Shown: positions 1 through 8,430, counted from the first letter of the stretch. The stretch: 64,000 nucleotides of DNA from Methanocella conradii HZ254 (GCF_000251105.1 NC_017034.1:744001-808000); one strand, 5' to 3'. Notes: a model not told the origin generated them from the sequence alone. Program-made: numbers and translations.

Positions 1-35
1 TAATGTTTTAAAGGGGCGCGGCCATTATACGTGCG

Positions 36-1706
36 ATGCAGATCCGGCGCACAGTCATACTGGATGGATATGTCGACGAGCCCACGTGCCTGGGCGTGCC
101 CCCCTACATGTCCCCCTACCCGAGGTACGTGGCGGGCGCGCTGCCAGGTGAAGTGCTTTATTATACGATTGACCAGCTACGAAGGGACCGCTCTATACTG
201 GACGTCATGAACAGGTCGGACCTTGTGGTCGTCATCGCCGGCGTGACCGTGCCCGGGAAGTACCTGGGAGGCACCCCGGCCACCCTCCCCGAGCTGGAAA
301 GGTACATGACAGGCGTTAAGGCGGTAAAGATACTTGGGGGCCCCATGTCCATGTTCGGGCCTGGCGTCGAGGGGGGTAAGATGGCCCATAGAATAAAGGC
401 AAGCCCGGCCTTTGACATCGTGGCGACGGGGGACGTTGAGGCGGTCGTTCACGGCTACGTTACCGAGGGGCTATCCGTCGACCCTTCGCTGAGAAGGGCC
501 TCCAGGGATATCGCAGAATGGGCGGTGAAGGGGGCAAGGATAGTGCCCATGCACCCCGACTTCCCTCACACAATGCTCGAGATGGAGACTTATAGGGGCT
601 GCTTTAGGGGCACTTGTTCCTTTTGTACTGAGGGCTTCTATGGCCGCCCCGACTTCAGGAGGGTCGGGGATATAATAAAGGAGGTGGAGGCGCTCTATTC
701 AATTGGCGTGAGGCACTTCCGCTTGGGGCGCCAGCCAGACCTGCTGACTTACATGGCACGGGGCGACGCAGAGTTCCCGGAGCCAAACGTCGAGGCCATA
801 GAGAAGCTTTACAGGGGCATCAGGGAGGTCGCGCCAGGCCTCAAGGTGCTGCACCTGGACAACGTCAACCCCGGCACAATCGCCCATCATCCGGAGAGGT
901 CAAGGGAGGCGCTCAAGGCCATAATAAAGTACCATACGTCGGGAGACGTGGCGGCCTTCGGCATGGAGAGCGCGGACCCCCATGTGATAAGGCTGAACAG
1001 GCTGAAGGCGATGCCCGAGGAAGTGCTCGAGGCGATAAGGCTCGTGAACGAGGTGGGCGGGGCGAGGGGAGCCTCCGGGCTTCCTGAGCTATTGCCCGGC
1101 CTTAACTTCGTGCACGGCCTCATAGGGGAGACCAGGAATACCTTCCAGCTCAACTACGAGTTTTTGAGGAGAATCCTTGAGGAAGGCCTGCTTGTAAGGC
1201 GTATCAACATAAGGCAGGTGATGCCCTTCGAGGGCACCTGCATGGGCGAGGTTGGGGACCGCATAATAAGGAAGCACAAGGGCATCTTCCACGCCTATAA
1301 GGAGAAGATAAGGCGGGACATCGACATGGAGATGCTCCGGAGGGTGGCGCCCGTCGGGACCGTGTTGCCGGACGTCCGCATGGAGCTGCACGAGGGCGGC
1401 ATCACCTTCGGAAGGCAGATTGCCACCTACCCGCTCCTCGTCGGCGTACCTGAGGAGTTGCCGCTGGGGGAGTTCTTTACGGTTAATGTGGTTGGCCATG
1501 GCTTCCGCTCCATAACCGCGGTGCCATACCCACTAGACGTCAACCACGCCTCCCGGAAGGCGCTTGAAAGCCTGCCCGGCGTGGGAGAGAAGCGGGCCAT
1601 GGCAATCGTCCGAAACCGCCCATATAAAAATAAGCAGGACTTCATAGAAAAGATGGATGACATTGCCGTGGCACAGAAGCTTGCCGGGTATTTCGTTTTC
1701 AATTAA
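36..1706 (+). CDS. Radical SAM protein with C-terminal helix-hairpin-helix domain
   Basis: A 556-residue protein. The motif GCFRGTCSFC near residues 188-197 is a radical SAM iron-sulfur ligand set, but the spacing is C-x4-C-x2-C (C189, C194, C197) instead of C-x3-C-x2-C. The N-terminal ~150 residues look like a B12-binding-type Rossmann region (VVVIAGVTVPG, ILGGPMSMFG). Residues ~510-556 form a helix-hairpin-helix (LESLPGVGEKRAMAIV), a nucleic-acid-binding motif. It resembles uncharacterised archaeal radical SAM/HhH proteins (MJ1487-like); the substrate is unknown and a nucleic-acid or tRNA substrate is only inferred from the HhH. It converges with the RCC1 gene across a shared inverted repeat. 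Family call is firm, function is not. Confidence 0.85.
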   Translation: MQIRRTVILDGYVDEPTCLGVPPYMSPYPRYVAGALPGEVLYYTIDQLRRDRSILDVMNRSDLVVVIAGVTVPGKYLGGTPATLPELERYMTGVKAVKILGGPMSMFGPGVEGGKMAHRIKASPAFDIVATGDVEAVVHGYVTEGLSVDPSLRRASRDIAEWAVKGARIVPMHPDFPHTMLEMETYRGCFRGTCSFCTEGFYGRPDFRRVGDIIKEVEALYSIGVRHFRLGRQPDLLTYMARGDAEFPEPNVEAIEKLYRGIREVAPGLKVLHLDNVNPGTIAHHPERSREALKAIIKYHTSGDVAAFGMESADPHVIRLNRLKAMPEEVLEAIRLVNEVGGARGASGLPELLPGLNFVHGLIGETRNTFQLNYEFLRRILEEGLLVRRINIRQVMPFEGTCMGEVGDRIIRKHKGIFHAYKEKIRRDIDMEMLRRVAPVGTVLPDVRMELHEGGITFGRQIATYPLLVGVPEELPLGEFFTVNVVGHGFRSITAVPYPLDVNHASRKALESLPGVGEKRAMAIVRNRPYKNKQDFIEKMDDIAVAQKLAGYFVFN

Positions 1707-1727
1707 AAATTGACGTTTTAGCCCGGT

Positions 1728-1779
1728 TAGCTTACCTATTCGATCGCCTACATTCTCTTGAATACGAATAGGTAAGCTA
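1728..1779. terminator. Bidirectional stem-loop between convergent genes
   Basis: A perfect 15-bp inverted repeat: TAGCTTACCTATTCG at 1728-1742 and its complement at 1765-1779, with a 22-nt loop. The right arm lies in the last codons of the leftward RCC1 gene. AT-rich flanks (1700-1720) follow on the plus-gene side. It probably ends both converging transcripts. Confidence 0.6.
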
Positions 1780-3067
1780 CGGCGCAGGCTATTATGACGG
1801 CGATGCAGAGCATAAGCAATAATATGGTTAATAGTCCGTTATCCTGTATCACGCCCTGGCTAACGGGAGCGCTATTATTGCTATTGCTAGCTTGATCCGG
1901 AGTCGCATCTGGAGTGGCGGCCGGTTCAGAGCTACCGCTGTCAGGCCCTAATACTTTTATAGGCTTGCCAGCGTATGCTTCCACGGGGCTCTCGGCTGCC
2001 ATGTTACGCACGCCATTCTCACCGCATACCCATACGCTTCCATCCTCTTTGAGGAACGCTGAATGTACCAGTTTAGAGCTTATGGCAACGACCCCGCTCA
2101 ATCCCTGTACCATTTTTGGCGTTGCTACTATGTCTCCTACCATGCCAACGCCATGCTGGCCTCCCCCATTTAATCCCCACACCCATACTGTGCCATCGTC
2201 TTTAAGCGCCATAGAAGTCATTATGCCAGCCGACACGGCCTTTGCATCTTTAAGGTTCTTGACTTGCACCGGGACGGTTTTATACGGGTCGCTCCTGTCG
2301 AGTAGTGAGCCGTCTCCTAGCTGGCCATTAGTATTGAGGCCCCACGCCCATACCGTGCCATCCTCCTTAATAAAGAGAGCATGCGTATACCCATAGTCCA
2401 TGTCTATCGCTTTTACATTCCTTAGCCCTGGCACCTGGTATGGTACCGTGCCATTCGTGCCCATGGCTTTACCCCGCGCCCATACCGTGCCATCCTCCTT
2501 GATGGCGAAACAAGGCCCCATTATCTGCCTAACGCCGGACAAGCCTTCGACCTGTACTGGCGTGTACCTGTTCTCGGTCGTACCATCCCCAAGCTCATAC
2601 TCCCGGTTCAATCCCCATGCCCATACTGTGCCATCTTTTTTAAGGGCGAGGCTATGAAAATCCCCTGCCGATATCATCACGACATTATCGAGGCCCTGCA
2701 CCTGTACTGGCGTGTACCTGTTCTCGGTCGTGCCGTCGCCAAGCTGGCCAAAATTATTAACGCCCCATGCCCATACCGTGCCATCTTTTTTAAGGGCGAG
2801 GCTATGAAAGCCTCCAGCGGCAATTGCCACTACGTCGCTTATCGGTATCTGGACATAAGAGAACTCGTCCGCATACGGGCCGCTACCTGGCGTATACTCG
2901 TTGCCGGACTTCCATATCGTCCCGTCGTCCGCTAAAGCAAGCGTATGAAAATGCCCGACGGCAACGGCGACAAACTTCTGCGAAGAGGCGCCGGCAGGCG
3001 CTGTAGCCGCTACTAAAAAGATGACCAATAAAAATCCAGGCACCAGTAAATCTTTTAAGCTGAACAT
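1748..3067 (-). CDS. RCC1-repeat (seven-bladed beta-propeller) membrane-anchored surface protein
   Basis: A 439-residue protein. It has an N-terminal signal peptide (hydrophobic LLVPGFLLVIFLVAATAPAGA), about seven RCC1/BNR-type repeats with the core G-T-V-W-A-W-G and GQLGDGT, a Ser/Asn/Pro-rich linker near residues 385-410, and a C-terminal transmembrane anchor (LLTILLLMLCIAVIIACAVA). The ATG at 3067 overlaps the stop of the upstream permease (TGATG) and has a strong GGAGGAAAC ribosome site, so the start is well supported and the gene is translationally coupled. Two blades are near-identical at DNA level with a 150-bp offset (2551-2660 versus 2701-2810), a sign of recent blade duplication. 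It is likely an extracytoplasmic binding protein; the ligand is unknown. Confidence 0.88.
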   Translation of the reverse strand: MFSLKDLLVPGFLLVIFLVAATAPAGASSQKFVAVAVGHFHTLALADDGTIWKSGNEYTPGSGPYADEFSYVQIPISDVVAIAAGGFHSLALKKDGTVWAWGVNNFGQLGDGTTENRYTPVQVQGLDNVVMISAGDFHSLALKKDGTVWAWGLNREYELGDGTTENRYTPVQVEGLSGVRQIMGPCFAIKEDGTVWARGKAMGTNGTVPYQVPGLRNVKAIDMDYGYTHALFIKEDGTVWAWGLNTNGQLGDGSLLDRSDPYKTVPVQVKNLKDAKAVSAGIMTSMALKDDGTVWVWGLNGGGQHGVGMVGDIVATPKMVQGLSGVVAISSKLVHSAFLKEDGSVWVCGENGVRNMAAESPVEAYAGKPIKVLGPDSGSSEPAATPDATPDQASNSNNSAPVSQGVIQDNGLLTILLLMLCIAVIIACAVAYLFVFKRM

Positions 3068-3882
3068 CACGTTTCCTCCCGATTGAATAACGTACAATTA
3101 ACCAGTACGATGGCTACGGCTTCGGCCACCATCAATACAATATATGGCATAGAATAACCAAGCCATGTGCTGAACTGAGGGAGGTCAGGGCTAAAAATAT
3201 AATAGGCACTGTTCGGGTTAATCGCATTATTGAATAATATCACCGGGTCTATGATCTCAAGGGGTTTTCCCAGGTAAGTGGACACGCTGGGTAATTCTAT
3301 TACCCATTCAAGGGCGATGTACGCGAGAGATACTACCAGGGCTTCTGCTTTGCCGAGCACGATTCCGAAGAGCATTACCAGTCCCAGGGTAAAGCTACTG
3401 TTAAGAAACGTCAGGATAATAATCGAGACAAGCCTGAGGAGGAAATCCGAAAAAGAGACAGGGCCTCCATAAAATATTATTAACGGCAATACAAATAGTA
3501 TATAGCCTAAAAACACTAGCAGTAACATGAATAGGCTTATGCCCAGAAACTTACCCGTTATGATGTCACGGCGATATAGCGGCTTTGTCATCAATACCCG
3601 CAGAGAGCCTCTTGACCTCTCGTCAGCAATCGATATAATGCCTATACACATGGACAGGAACGCGAAAAGCATGGATAGGTTGTAGAAAAAACTACCGAAA
3701 CCGAGGAGATAGAACGGATCATCGATATTCAAAGGATCTTGTTGTAGCTTATCCCACGTGCGAGAATACCCAAGCGTATTAACGGCCGCCCATGCCAGGA
3801 CCAGCACGACGAACACCACTATTATCCGATTTCTCGCTACCAGCGAGAACTCGTTCTTAGCCACCTCAAACACGGCCTTCAC
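3067..3882 (-). CDS. ABC-2 type transporter permease
   Basis: A 271-residue polytopic membrane protein with about six hydrophobic segments. The pattern of an N-terminal cytoplasmic KNEFSLVARNR box before the first helix, then ISIADERSRGSLRVLMTKPLYR, is the ABC-2/NosY-type permease hallmark (E-x-x-x-G-T/S-L-x-x-L). The chosen start is GTG at 3882: it overlaps the upstream stop as GTGA and is preceded by a GGAAGG-type site. Longer in-frame starts would run deep into the neighbour. It forms a pair with the permease at 3879-4691 and is coupled to the RCC1 gene downstream. No ATP-binding subunit is encoded next to it, which is odd for this family. Confidence 0.87.
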   Translation of the reverse strand: MKAVFEVAKNEFSLVARNRIIVVFVVLVLAWAAVNTLGYSRTWDKLQQDPLNIDDPFYLLGFGSFFYNLSMLFAFLSMCIGIISIADERSRGSLRVLMTKPLYRRDIITGKFLGISLFMLLLVFLGYILFVLPLIIFYGGPVSFSDFLLRLVSIIILTFLNSSFTLGLVMLFGIVLGKAEALVVSLAYIALEWVIELPSVSTYLGKPLEIIDPVILFNNAINPNSAYYIFSPDLPQFSTWLGYSMPYIVLMVAEAVAIVLVNCTLFNREET

Positions 3883-4691
3883 TCCACATCCTTCCTGAGG
3901 AAAGCGACATACGCTAATGCTATAGAAACAAAACAATAAAACGCCAGCTTAACAATTTTAGGCATCTCCATTGATATTAAAGCACCTATATTTTCGTAGT
4001 TATCAACCACTAGCATGGAGCGAATCATCGATATGGGGCTGAAGGGATCATACATCGAGAAGTACTGGCCGCCTAACGCCAAATTCAAGGAGACGACGAG
4101 ATTCTGCATTATTGATATATCGTGTAGCAAGAATATGAAGACTATCCATACGAGGAATCCCATGAAAAGGGCAAAGCTCTGCTCTTTGAACAATATGCTC
4201 ATCAGCATGGACAGCGAGAAAAAGAGCATAGTGATTAAGAGATATAGTAAGAATACGAATGGCAGCCTTTCAACGTATAATGCCATGTAAGGGCTGATCA
4301 AACTGCCTGCAATGAGGTTTATCGCCAGCGTATAAATAGCCACCGTTATCCAGAATATCCATGATAAGAACGCTACGCCGCCCAGTAGTTTACCGTTGAT
4401 AATCGTGTCCCTATACAAAGGCTTTACCATCAAGGTGTTAAGCGCCTTACCCGAGGTCTCCTCTGACATGGCGGAAAAGCCCAGTACTACGGCGACAAGG
4501 CTGCCAAGATAACACGCATCAAATCCAGGCTCCATTAAAATAAGCCCTTTAGGAGTAGTAATAGTATTTGTGTACATCTGATAAAATGTTTGGAGTAATA
4601 CAAACATATAAAAAGCCAGGACTATAAGTACCAGCCTGCTATTTAATAAATCAGAGAACTCTTTCCTGGCCACGATCAACACGTCGCTCAT
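3879..4691 (-). CDS. ABC-2 type transporter permease
   Basis: A 270-residue polytopic membrane protein similar in layout to its downstream neighbour: an N-terminal VARKEFSDLLNSRLVLIV segment, then AMSEETSGKALNTLMVKPLYRD, the ABC-2 permease motif, and about six transmembrane helices. It likely forms a heterodimer with the next permease (4-nt overlap). Such permeases need a separate ATPase; none lies nearby, so one must be supplied from elsewhere (an ABC ATPase occurs at 45044-45916 but has its own permeases). The upstream miniprotein gene is separated by a terminator-like hairpin. The substrate is unknown. Confidence 0.86.
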   Translation of the reverse strand: MSDVLIVARKEFSDLLNSRLVLIVLAFYMFVLLQTFYQMYTNTITTPKGLILMEPGFDACYLGSLVAVVLGFSAMSEETSGKALNTLMVKPLYRDTIINGKLLGGVAFLSWIFWITVAIYTLAINLIAGSLISPYMALYVERLPFVFLLYLLITMLFFSLSMLMSILFKEQSFALFMGFLVWIVFIFLLHDISIMQNLVVSLNLALGGQYFSMYDPFSPISMIRSMLVVDNYENIGALISMEMPKIVKLAFYCFVSIALAYVAFLRKDVE

Positions 4692-4732
4692 GCCATTTCC
4701 TCAGAACTACAATTGGCCCTTCACATTCGTAG

Positions 4733-4762
4733 GATAAAGAATAAAAGAAATGTTTTTCATTT
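4733..4762 (-). terminator. Probable terminator after the secreted miniprotein gene
   Basis: A small stem AAATG/CATTT (4748-4762) followed on the minus strand by a U-rich tract (CTTTTATTCTTT). It sits between the miniprotein stop and the permease start, so the permeases may have their own promoter or be reached by read-through. Confidence 0.4.
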
Positions 4763-4770
4763 ATGTCCTC

Positions 4771-4983
4771 TTATACACTATAATACTGGTTGTTCTGCAC
4801 GGAAAAGTCTGAGCCAGCATAGCTATAGCCGTAGTAGTCCCTGATCATGAAATAGTGGGTTCCCGAGGAAGTTTCGGCCTGATAGCTGGGAGTGCCCGGC
4901 CACGTATAAGCGAACGCGTTCCCCCCTCCTGTCGCCACTAGTATGGCGACCGATGCTAAGGTTAATATACCTTTAATTTTCAT
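4771..4983 (-). CDS. Tyr-rich secreted miniprotein (unknown)
   Basis: A 70-residue protein with a clear signal peptide (MKIKGILTLASVAILVATG, then GGNAFA as a plausible cleavage site), leaving a mature peptide of about 45 residues unusually rich in Tyr, Ser and Gly (RDYYGYSYAG, NNQYYSV). It has no cysteines and no recognised domain. An AGGAG ribosome site lies about 12 nt upstream, partly in a predicted small stem. The gene heads a leftward group with two ABC-2 permeases and an RCC1 protein, which suggests, without proof, an exported structural or signalling peptide. Confidence 0.6.
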   Translation of the reverse strand: MKIKGILTLASVAILVATGGGNAFAYTWPGTPSYQAETSSGTHYFMIRDYYGYSYAGSDFSVQNNQYYSV

Positions 4984-5302
4984 ATTCTTTTATGCTCCTG
5001 GAAGCATGGCCTGTGGATGCCCGCTCTTATGAAGGTGGAGTTTAGCGGGCAGGCATCTCCTGGGCTATGCCTCCAATGAGTAGTGAGAGAAGCCCAAAAA
5101 TATATTTTATGCTTATCTGCCATTTTTTAGGGCATACAACCATTTTAGAAGATAGCTAGCTCTAAAATTTTATCCCATAATGTTTTTCAGTTATCAGATT
5201 GTGAGAGAAGCCTTATATAATCCTTATTTTAAACATGGAATGGCTTTAATGTGGCAACCATACGGCTAGCAGGCTAGAGAAGAGGGCGGGTGACGTGGAA
5301 GC
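4984..5302. promoter_or_regulatory. Structured divergent intergenic region between miniprotein and wHTH gene
   Basis: No gene is seen in these 319 bases. On the minus strand the leader of the miniprotein can fold: GATGCC...CGCT pairs with AGCGGGCATC (5016-5057, one 4-nt bulge), and ATGCT/AGCAT (4992-5007) encloses the AGGAG ribosome site. Two TATA-like tracts are present: AAAATATATTT around 5098-5107 (fits leftward transcription) and CTTATATAAT at 5212-5221 (fits rightward transcription of the wHTH gene). GTGAGAGAAGCC occurs twice, at 5083-5094 and 5201-5212. Confidence 0.5.
5189..5209 (+). promoter_or_regulatory. 21-bp promoter-proximal element, copy 1
   Basis: The 21 bases containing TTATCAGATTGTGAGAG lie just upstream of the TATA-like CTTATATAAT that should drive the wHTH gene at 5303. 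The identical 21-mer occurs in inverse orientation at 18217-18237, also next to a promoter, and a two-mismatch version lies at 17638-17655. The position immediately upstream of the TATA suits an activator site or an extended BRE-type signal. Confidence 0.55.
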
Positions 5303-5656
5303 ATGGAAGATAGCGACGGGCCGGATATATGGAGTGTCTACAGATCGCTGAAACATAGTAGCACACGCAAAAAAGCGTTTGAATGGGTTTGTGATAGCTG
5401 TATGGGCGAGCCAGAATGGTTTAGCGCCAGGCAAATCGCAAGAGGAATAGGCTGCTCGGAGAGGGCAGTCCTCGGAGCGTTACTAGGCGATGGAAAGAGG
5501 TATAAGGCCGAGGGATCTCTCGTAAGCCTGGGCATCGTGGAATGCCGTGAAAGCGATGTTCATGGGTACACGATGCTCCTATTCTCACCCACCACAAAAG
5601 GCCTGGAGATATTTAAGAATAACATGCTAAAAGATTATGAGAACAAACGCCGCTGA
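5303..5656 (+). CDS. Winged-helix transcriptional regulator (predicted)
   Basis: A 117-residue protein. Residues ~40-100 form a winged helix: WFSARQIARGIGCSERAVLGALLG is a helix-turn-helix, followed by a strand-rich wing (LVSLGIVECRESDVHGYTMLLFSPTTKGLEIF). The acidic N-terminus and basic C-terminus lack further domains. It is divergent from the miniprotein/permease group and carries the 21-bp element and a TATA box upstream, so it may control that group. Ligand unknown. Confidence 0.7.
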   Translation: MEDSDGPDIWSVYRSLKHSSTRKKAFEWVCDSCMGEPEWFSARQIARGIGCSERAVLGALLGDGKRYKAEGSLVSLGIVECRESDVHGYTMLLFSPTTKGLEIFKNNMLKDYENKRR

Positions 5657-5741
5657 AACTGATAGCCTTGCTGGTAGAGCGTTTATGAAGACATGGCCGA
5701 ACCGCAAAAAATTATAATATGGCGATAATAATCCATTATTT

Positions 5742-6263
5742 ATGCTAAGCCGTCAGGAGTTCTTCGCCCGCGCCCGGGGAGGAAAGCATACGATAGAGGA
5801 GCTATACGCGGCATATGAGACGTACTCCACTTGCCCGGCGGTCCGGAGTAGAGGCGCTTTTAAGTGCATGAGGTGTGGCAGCTGCTGCCGCAGGCCCTGG
5901 CGGGTCGAAGTCTCAGTATACGACGTGCAGAGGTGGATATACGAGAAAAGGCTGGACATAATGAAAAGTTTAGAATATAGGCCGAGGAAAGGCTCGTTTA
6001 GAAGGCTGTCGACATGCGAGGCCAGGTCCCTTGAGATAATGTGCTCCAGCCTGCTCGACCTTGACGAGAGCCTCAGCGCGGGCCTCGCCTTTGCCATCGC
6101 GGCCTCCAGGGATGGCTCCCTCATCATGCCAAAGGATGAGGATGGGTGCGTTTACCTTGAGGATGGCCTGTGCACGATATACGAGACCAGGCCCCAGGTT
6201 TGCGCCAGCTTTCCCGACGCCGGCCTATTTGAGGGACTTACGGCACTCCTCGAGAAGCGTTAG
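5742..6263 (+). CDS. YkgJ-family Cys-cluster (Zn/Fe-chelating) protein
   Basis: A 173-residue protein. The N-terminal FKCMRCGSCCRRPW motif (C-x2-C-x2-CC, residues ~45-52) and the later CVYLEDGLCTIYETRPQVCASFP motif are the signature of the YkgJ/CxxCxxCC family, thought to bind zinc or an iron-sulfur cluster. Its biochemical role is not established. It converges on the peroxiredoxin-like gene with a 39-bp overlap of 3' ends. A paralogue lies at 6785-7438. The usual C-terminal Tyr-Pro-Phe box appears as SFPD here. Confidence 0.85.
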   Translation: MLSRQEFFARARGGKHTIEELYAAYETYSTCPAVRSRGAFKCMRCGSCCRRPWRVEVSVYDVQRWIYEKRLDIMKSLEYRPRKGSFRRLSTCEARSLEIMCSSLLDLDESLSAGLAFAIAASRDGSLIMPKDEDGCVYLEDGLCTIYETRPQVCASFPDAGLFEGLTALLEKR

Positions 6264-6728
6264 GCTATCAGGATTTCCGGAGGCGTCTACTCGCTGTATA
6301 TAGCGTATTACGCCGCTCGTGTCCACCACGAGCATGGTGGGGCGCTCGACGTCGTGGATGACCTCGAAGCAGACGTGTGCCGGGGTGGAGCTGCACCTCC
6401 CCATGTTGTAGGCGCGGACCACCGAGTGGCCGTCGTCGCAAAGTATCCCGAAGGGAAGGCCCAGCCTTTCCACGATGGCTCTGCCCTCATCGAGTCTAAG
6501 GACGCTTATGGGGAATATCACCGCCCCCGCCTCCTTAAATTTCTCGTAATCCTCCGCAAGCGTCTTTAGCCGCTCCAGGCACTCCGCCTTCTTATGGTTG
6601 AAGAAGAATAGCAGCACGCTCTTTTTATTCTTGCAGTCGTACAGCCTTATTTCTCGCCCTGTCGTGCTTTTTAATGTGAAGTCCGGGGCCATCTCGCCAA
6701 CCCTTATGCGGTACTCGACGTTGTACAT
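6225..6728 (-). CDS. Peroxiredoxin-like (AhpC/TSA) thioredoxin-fold protein
   Basis: A 167-residue protein. The N-terminus GEMAPDFTLKSTTGREIRL is the classic AhpC/TSA start, followed by VLLFFFNHKKAEC. The peroxidatic Cys position is kept (AEC), but the usual Pro and Thr of the P-x3-T-x2-C motif are replaced by Phe and Lys, so normal peroxidase chemistry is doubtful. A second Cys lies in MGRCSSTPAHVCFE. The C-terminal half (RPTMLVVDTSGVIRYI) is typical of the fold. It may be a redox or thioredoxin-like protein working with the flanking Cys-cluster proteins. Confidence 0.8.
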   Translation of the reverse strand: MYNVEYRIRVGEMAPDFTLKSTTGREIRLYDCKNKKSVLLFFFNHKKAECLERLKTLAEDYEKFKEAGAVIFPISVLRLDEGRAIVERLGLPFGILCDDGHSVVRAYNMGRCSSTPAHVCFEVIHDVERPTMLVVDTSGVIRYIQRVDASGNPDSLTLLEECRKSLK

Positions 6729-6784
6729 GGCAATGTGATAGAAGTCGCGTTTTATATTAAATATAATTCGAGGAAAAGGGCGTT

Positions 6785-7438
6785 TTATATGAAAGAGAAT
6801 GCGCCGTCGTCGTTTTTCTGTACTTTTCGCGACCCTTCGCTATCGTGTACAATGTATATGGGCCGATGGCCCTGGATGGGTTTTCCGGGGCGAAACGGCT
6901 CGTATTTTTCGAGGAGTGACACGGCTTCACTGGCTTCAACTATCGCCCTTTGTATAAGCGCCTCAGCCATGCTCCTCGCGCTCGCCTCATCCATACCTCC
7001 GGAGCCTAATCCATCGCATTCGTACGATTCGACCTCCATGCGGGCAATATCCAGCCTGAAAGGATATGTACGGCAGATAAAGGGACGGCACTCATATATC
7101 ATACACCGCCCATCTTCAAGGAAAATACAATCCCCATTCCCTTTCTTACGCAGCGCCCACTCAAAAGTATGACAGTATCCCTCCTCGTCAAAATCGCGAC
7201 TCTCGTGGGGCACTGCGATGTCCAGCCAGTCCAGGCCCGTCGCGCCCATTATAGCCCTCATCTCAGACGGGAAGACCGTTACCGTATTATCGCCAAACCT
7301 GCCGCTGCAGCACTTCCCGCAGCGCTTACACCTGAAGCCCGCCCTGGACACCTCGCGGGCTATCAGGCCTACGTCAGCGGCCTTTAGCCTCTCTATAGCC
7401 TTTCTCGGCTCCATCACTTCAGTCAAGCCCTGGAGCAC
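6785..7438 (-). CDS. YkgJ-family Cys-cluster protein
   Basis: A 217-residue protein. [12 protein letters not shown] (C-x2-C-x2-CC) near residues 35-44 and [24 protein letters not shown] near residues 103-126 form the full YkgJ metal-binding signature, including the conserved TYPF. The C-terminal ~80 residues are helical. A GTG start at 7438 has a GAGGTG site close by; an alternative ATG at 7414 lies just after the end of the GMP synthase gene. It follows the glutaminase gene with a 16-nt overlap, so the two are probably co-transcribed. Function unknown. Confidence 0.83.
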   Translation of the reverse strand: MLQGLTEVMEPRKAIERLKAADVGLIAREVSRAGFRCKRCGKCCSGRFGDNTVTVFPSEMRAIMGATGLDWLDIAVPHESRDFDEEGYCHTFEWALRKKGNGDCIFLEDGRCMIYECRPFICRTYPFRLDIARMEVESYECDGLGSGGMDEASARSMAEALIQRAIVEASEAVSLLEKYEPFRPGKPIQGHRPIYIVHDSEGSRKVQKNDDGAFSFI

Positions 7439-7989
7439 ACCTCTAAAAAGTTTTTGAGAAGGTCTATGCCCTTCTCAGTGTGGGAGACCTCCGGGTGCCA
7501 CTGCACACCGTAAAGCGGCTTCGATGCATGCCGCATGGCCTCAATCTCGCAAATGCTGGATCGGGCGAGCAGCTTAAAGCCGGGCGGAAGCTTTGACACC
7601 TCGTCCTGGTGAGACGCCCACACCTTAGTGGTGGGAGCCATCCCCCTCAGGATGTCGTCCTCATCGATTACCTCCACGTCAACCCTCGCAAAGCCTCCAT
7701 ACTTTCCGGTCCTCGTCTCCCCCCCGTAGGCGAGGGCCATGAGCTGGTGGCCCAGGCAAATGCCCAAAATGGGCAAATCCATCTTAACAAGATTCATCCC
7801 GTTGCCTGTCCTCTCCATGGTGGGCCCGCCGCTAAAGACAAGCCCGTCAGGCTCCATCTTTAAGACTTCCTCCACCTGTATAGTGTTCGGCACGAGCTTT
7901 ACGTCCATGCCGAGGTCACGCAGCGCCCTATGTATGAGGTGGCAGGTCTGCCCATAGTTATTTATTACCAGAATTCTCAGCTTTTCCAT
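7423..7989 (-). CDS. guaAA: GMP synthase [glutamine-hydrolyzing] subunit A (glutaminase)
   Basis: A 188-residue class I glutamine amidotransferase. [18 protein letters not shown] opens the domain, GICLGHQ carries the nucleophilic Cys, and [11 protein letters not shown] carries the catalytic His and Glu. In archaea GMP synthase is split: this subunit supplies ammonia to a separate PP-loop synthetase, which is not in the window. The start chosen (ATG at 7989, [11 protein letters not shown]) fits family length; the 21 upstream in-frame residues are not family-like. Confidence 0.92.
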   Translation of the reverse strand: MEKLRILVINNYGQTCHLIHRALRDLGMDVKLVPNTIQVEEVLKMEPDGLVFSGGPTMERTGNGMNLVKMDLPILGICLGHQLMALAYGGETRTGKYGGFARVDVEVIDEDDILRGMAPTTKVWASHQDEVSKLPPGFKLLARSSICEIEAMRHASKPLYGVQWHPEVSHTEKGIDLLKNFLEVCSRA

Positions 7990-8076
7990 CGGAAAATGAC
8001 TCCAGCGGGAATTATATATAAGGCTTTTCCTGGTGTTAAATAAGTAATTCAAAGCCTTAAGCTTAGAGCCCCAGCC

Positions 8077-8430
8077 TTATTTGTATTTCCTCGTCTTTTG
8101 CCTCATCTTCAGGAAGCCGCCCCTGACCAGAGCTGCCACGGCATACACCTGGATGGCGGTCGTTATGAGGATGATGACAAGCCCGACGGCAAGGCTCACG
8201 AGCACCCCATAGCTATTCGACAGGCCGGGCAGCACGGCGAAAAGTATGGCCAGCACAAGGGAAAAATACAACGAGTTCAAGAGGCTATAGCACAGCCTCG
8301 ACCTCTTATCGCCATACTCAGTATAGATGGGCGAAGTAAAATAATATATGAGGAAAAGCACCCCGAAGGCCAGGGCGAACACGATAGCGGTCGATAACAG
8401 GACATCCACAATACTTTCTAGCATATACAC
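8077..8430 (-). CDS. Small integral membrane protein, unknown
   Basis: A 117-residue protein with three predicted transmembrane helices (IVFALAFGVLFLIYYFT, LYFSLVLAILFAVLPGL, VLVSLAVGLVIILITTAIQV) and a basic C-terminal tail (KMRQKTRKYK), indicating a cytoplasmic C-terminus. No family was recognised. It stands alone between the GMP synthase subunit and the flavodoxin-ferredoxin gene, on the same strand. Confidence 0.65.
   Translation of the reverse strand: MYMLESIVDVLLSTAIVFALAFGVLFLIYYFTSPIYTEYGDKRSRLCYSLLNSLYFSLVLAILFAVLPGLSNSYGVLVSLAVGLVIILITTAIQVYAVAALVRGGFLKMRQKTRKYK

Noticed and set aside
3883..3936. N-terminal extension of the second ABC-2 permease (start at 3936)
   Set aside because: The extension would lie inside the neighbouring gene's 3' end and lacks family similarity; GTG 3882 has a ribosome site and GTGA coupling.
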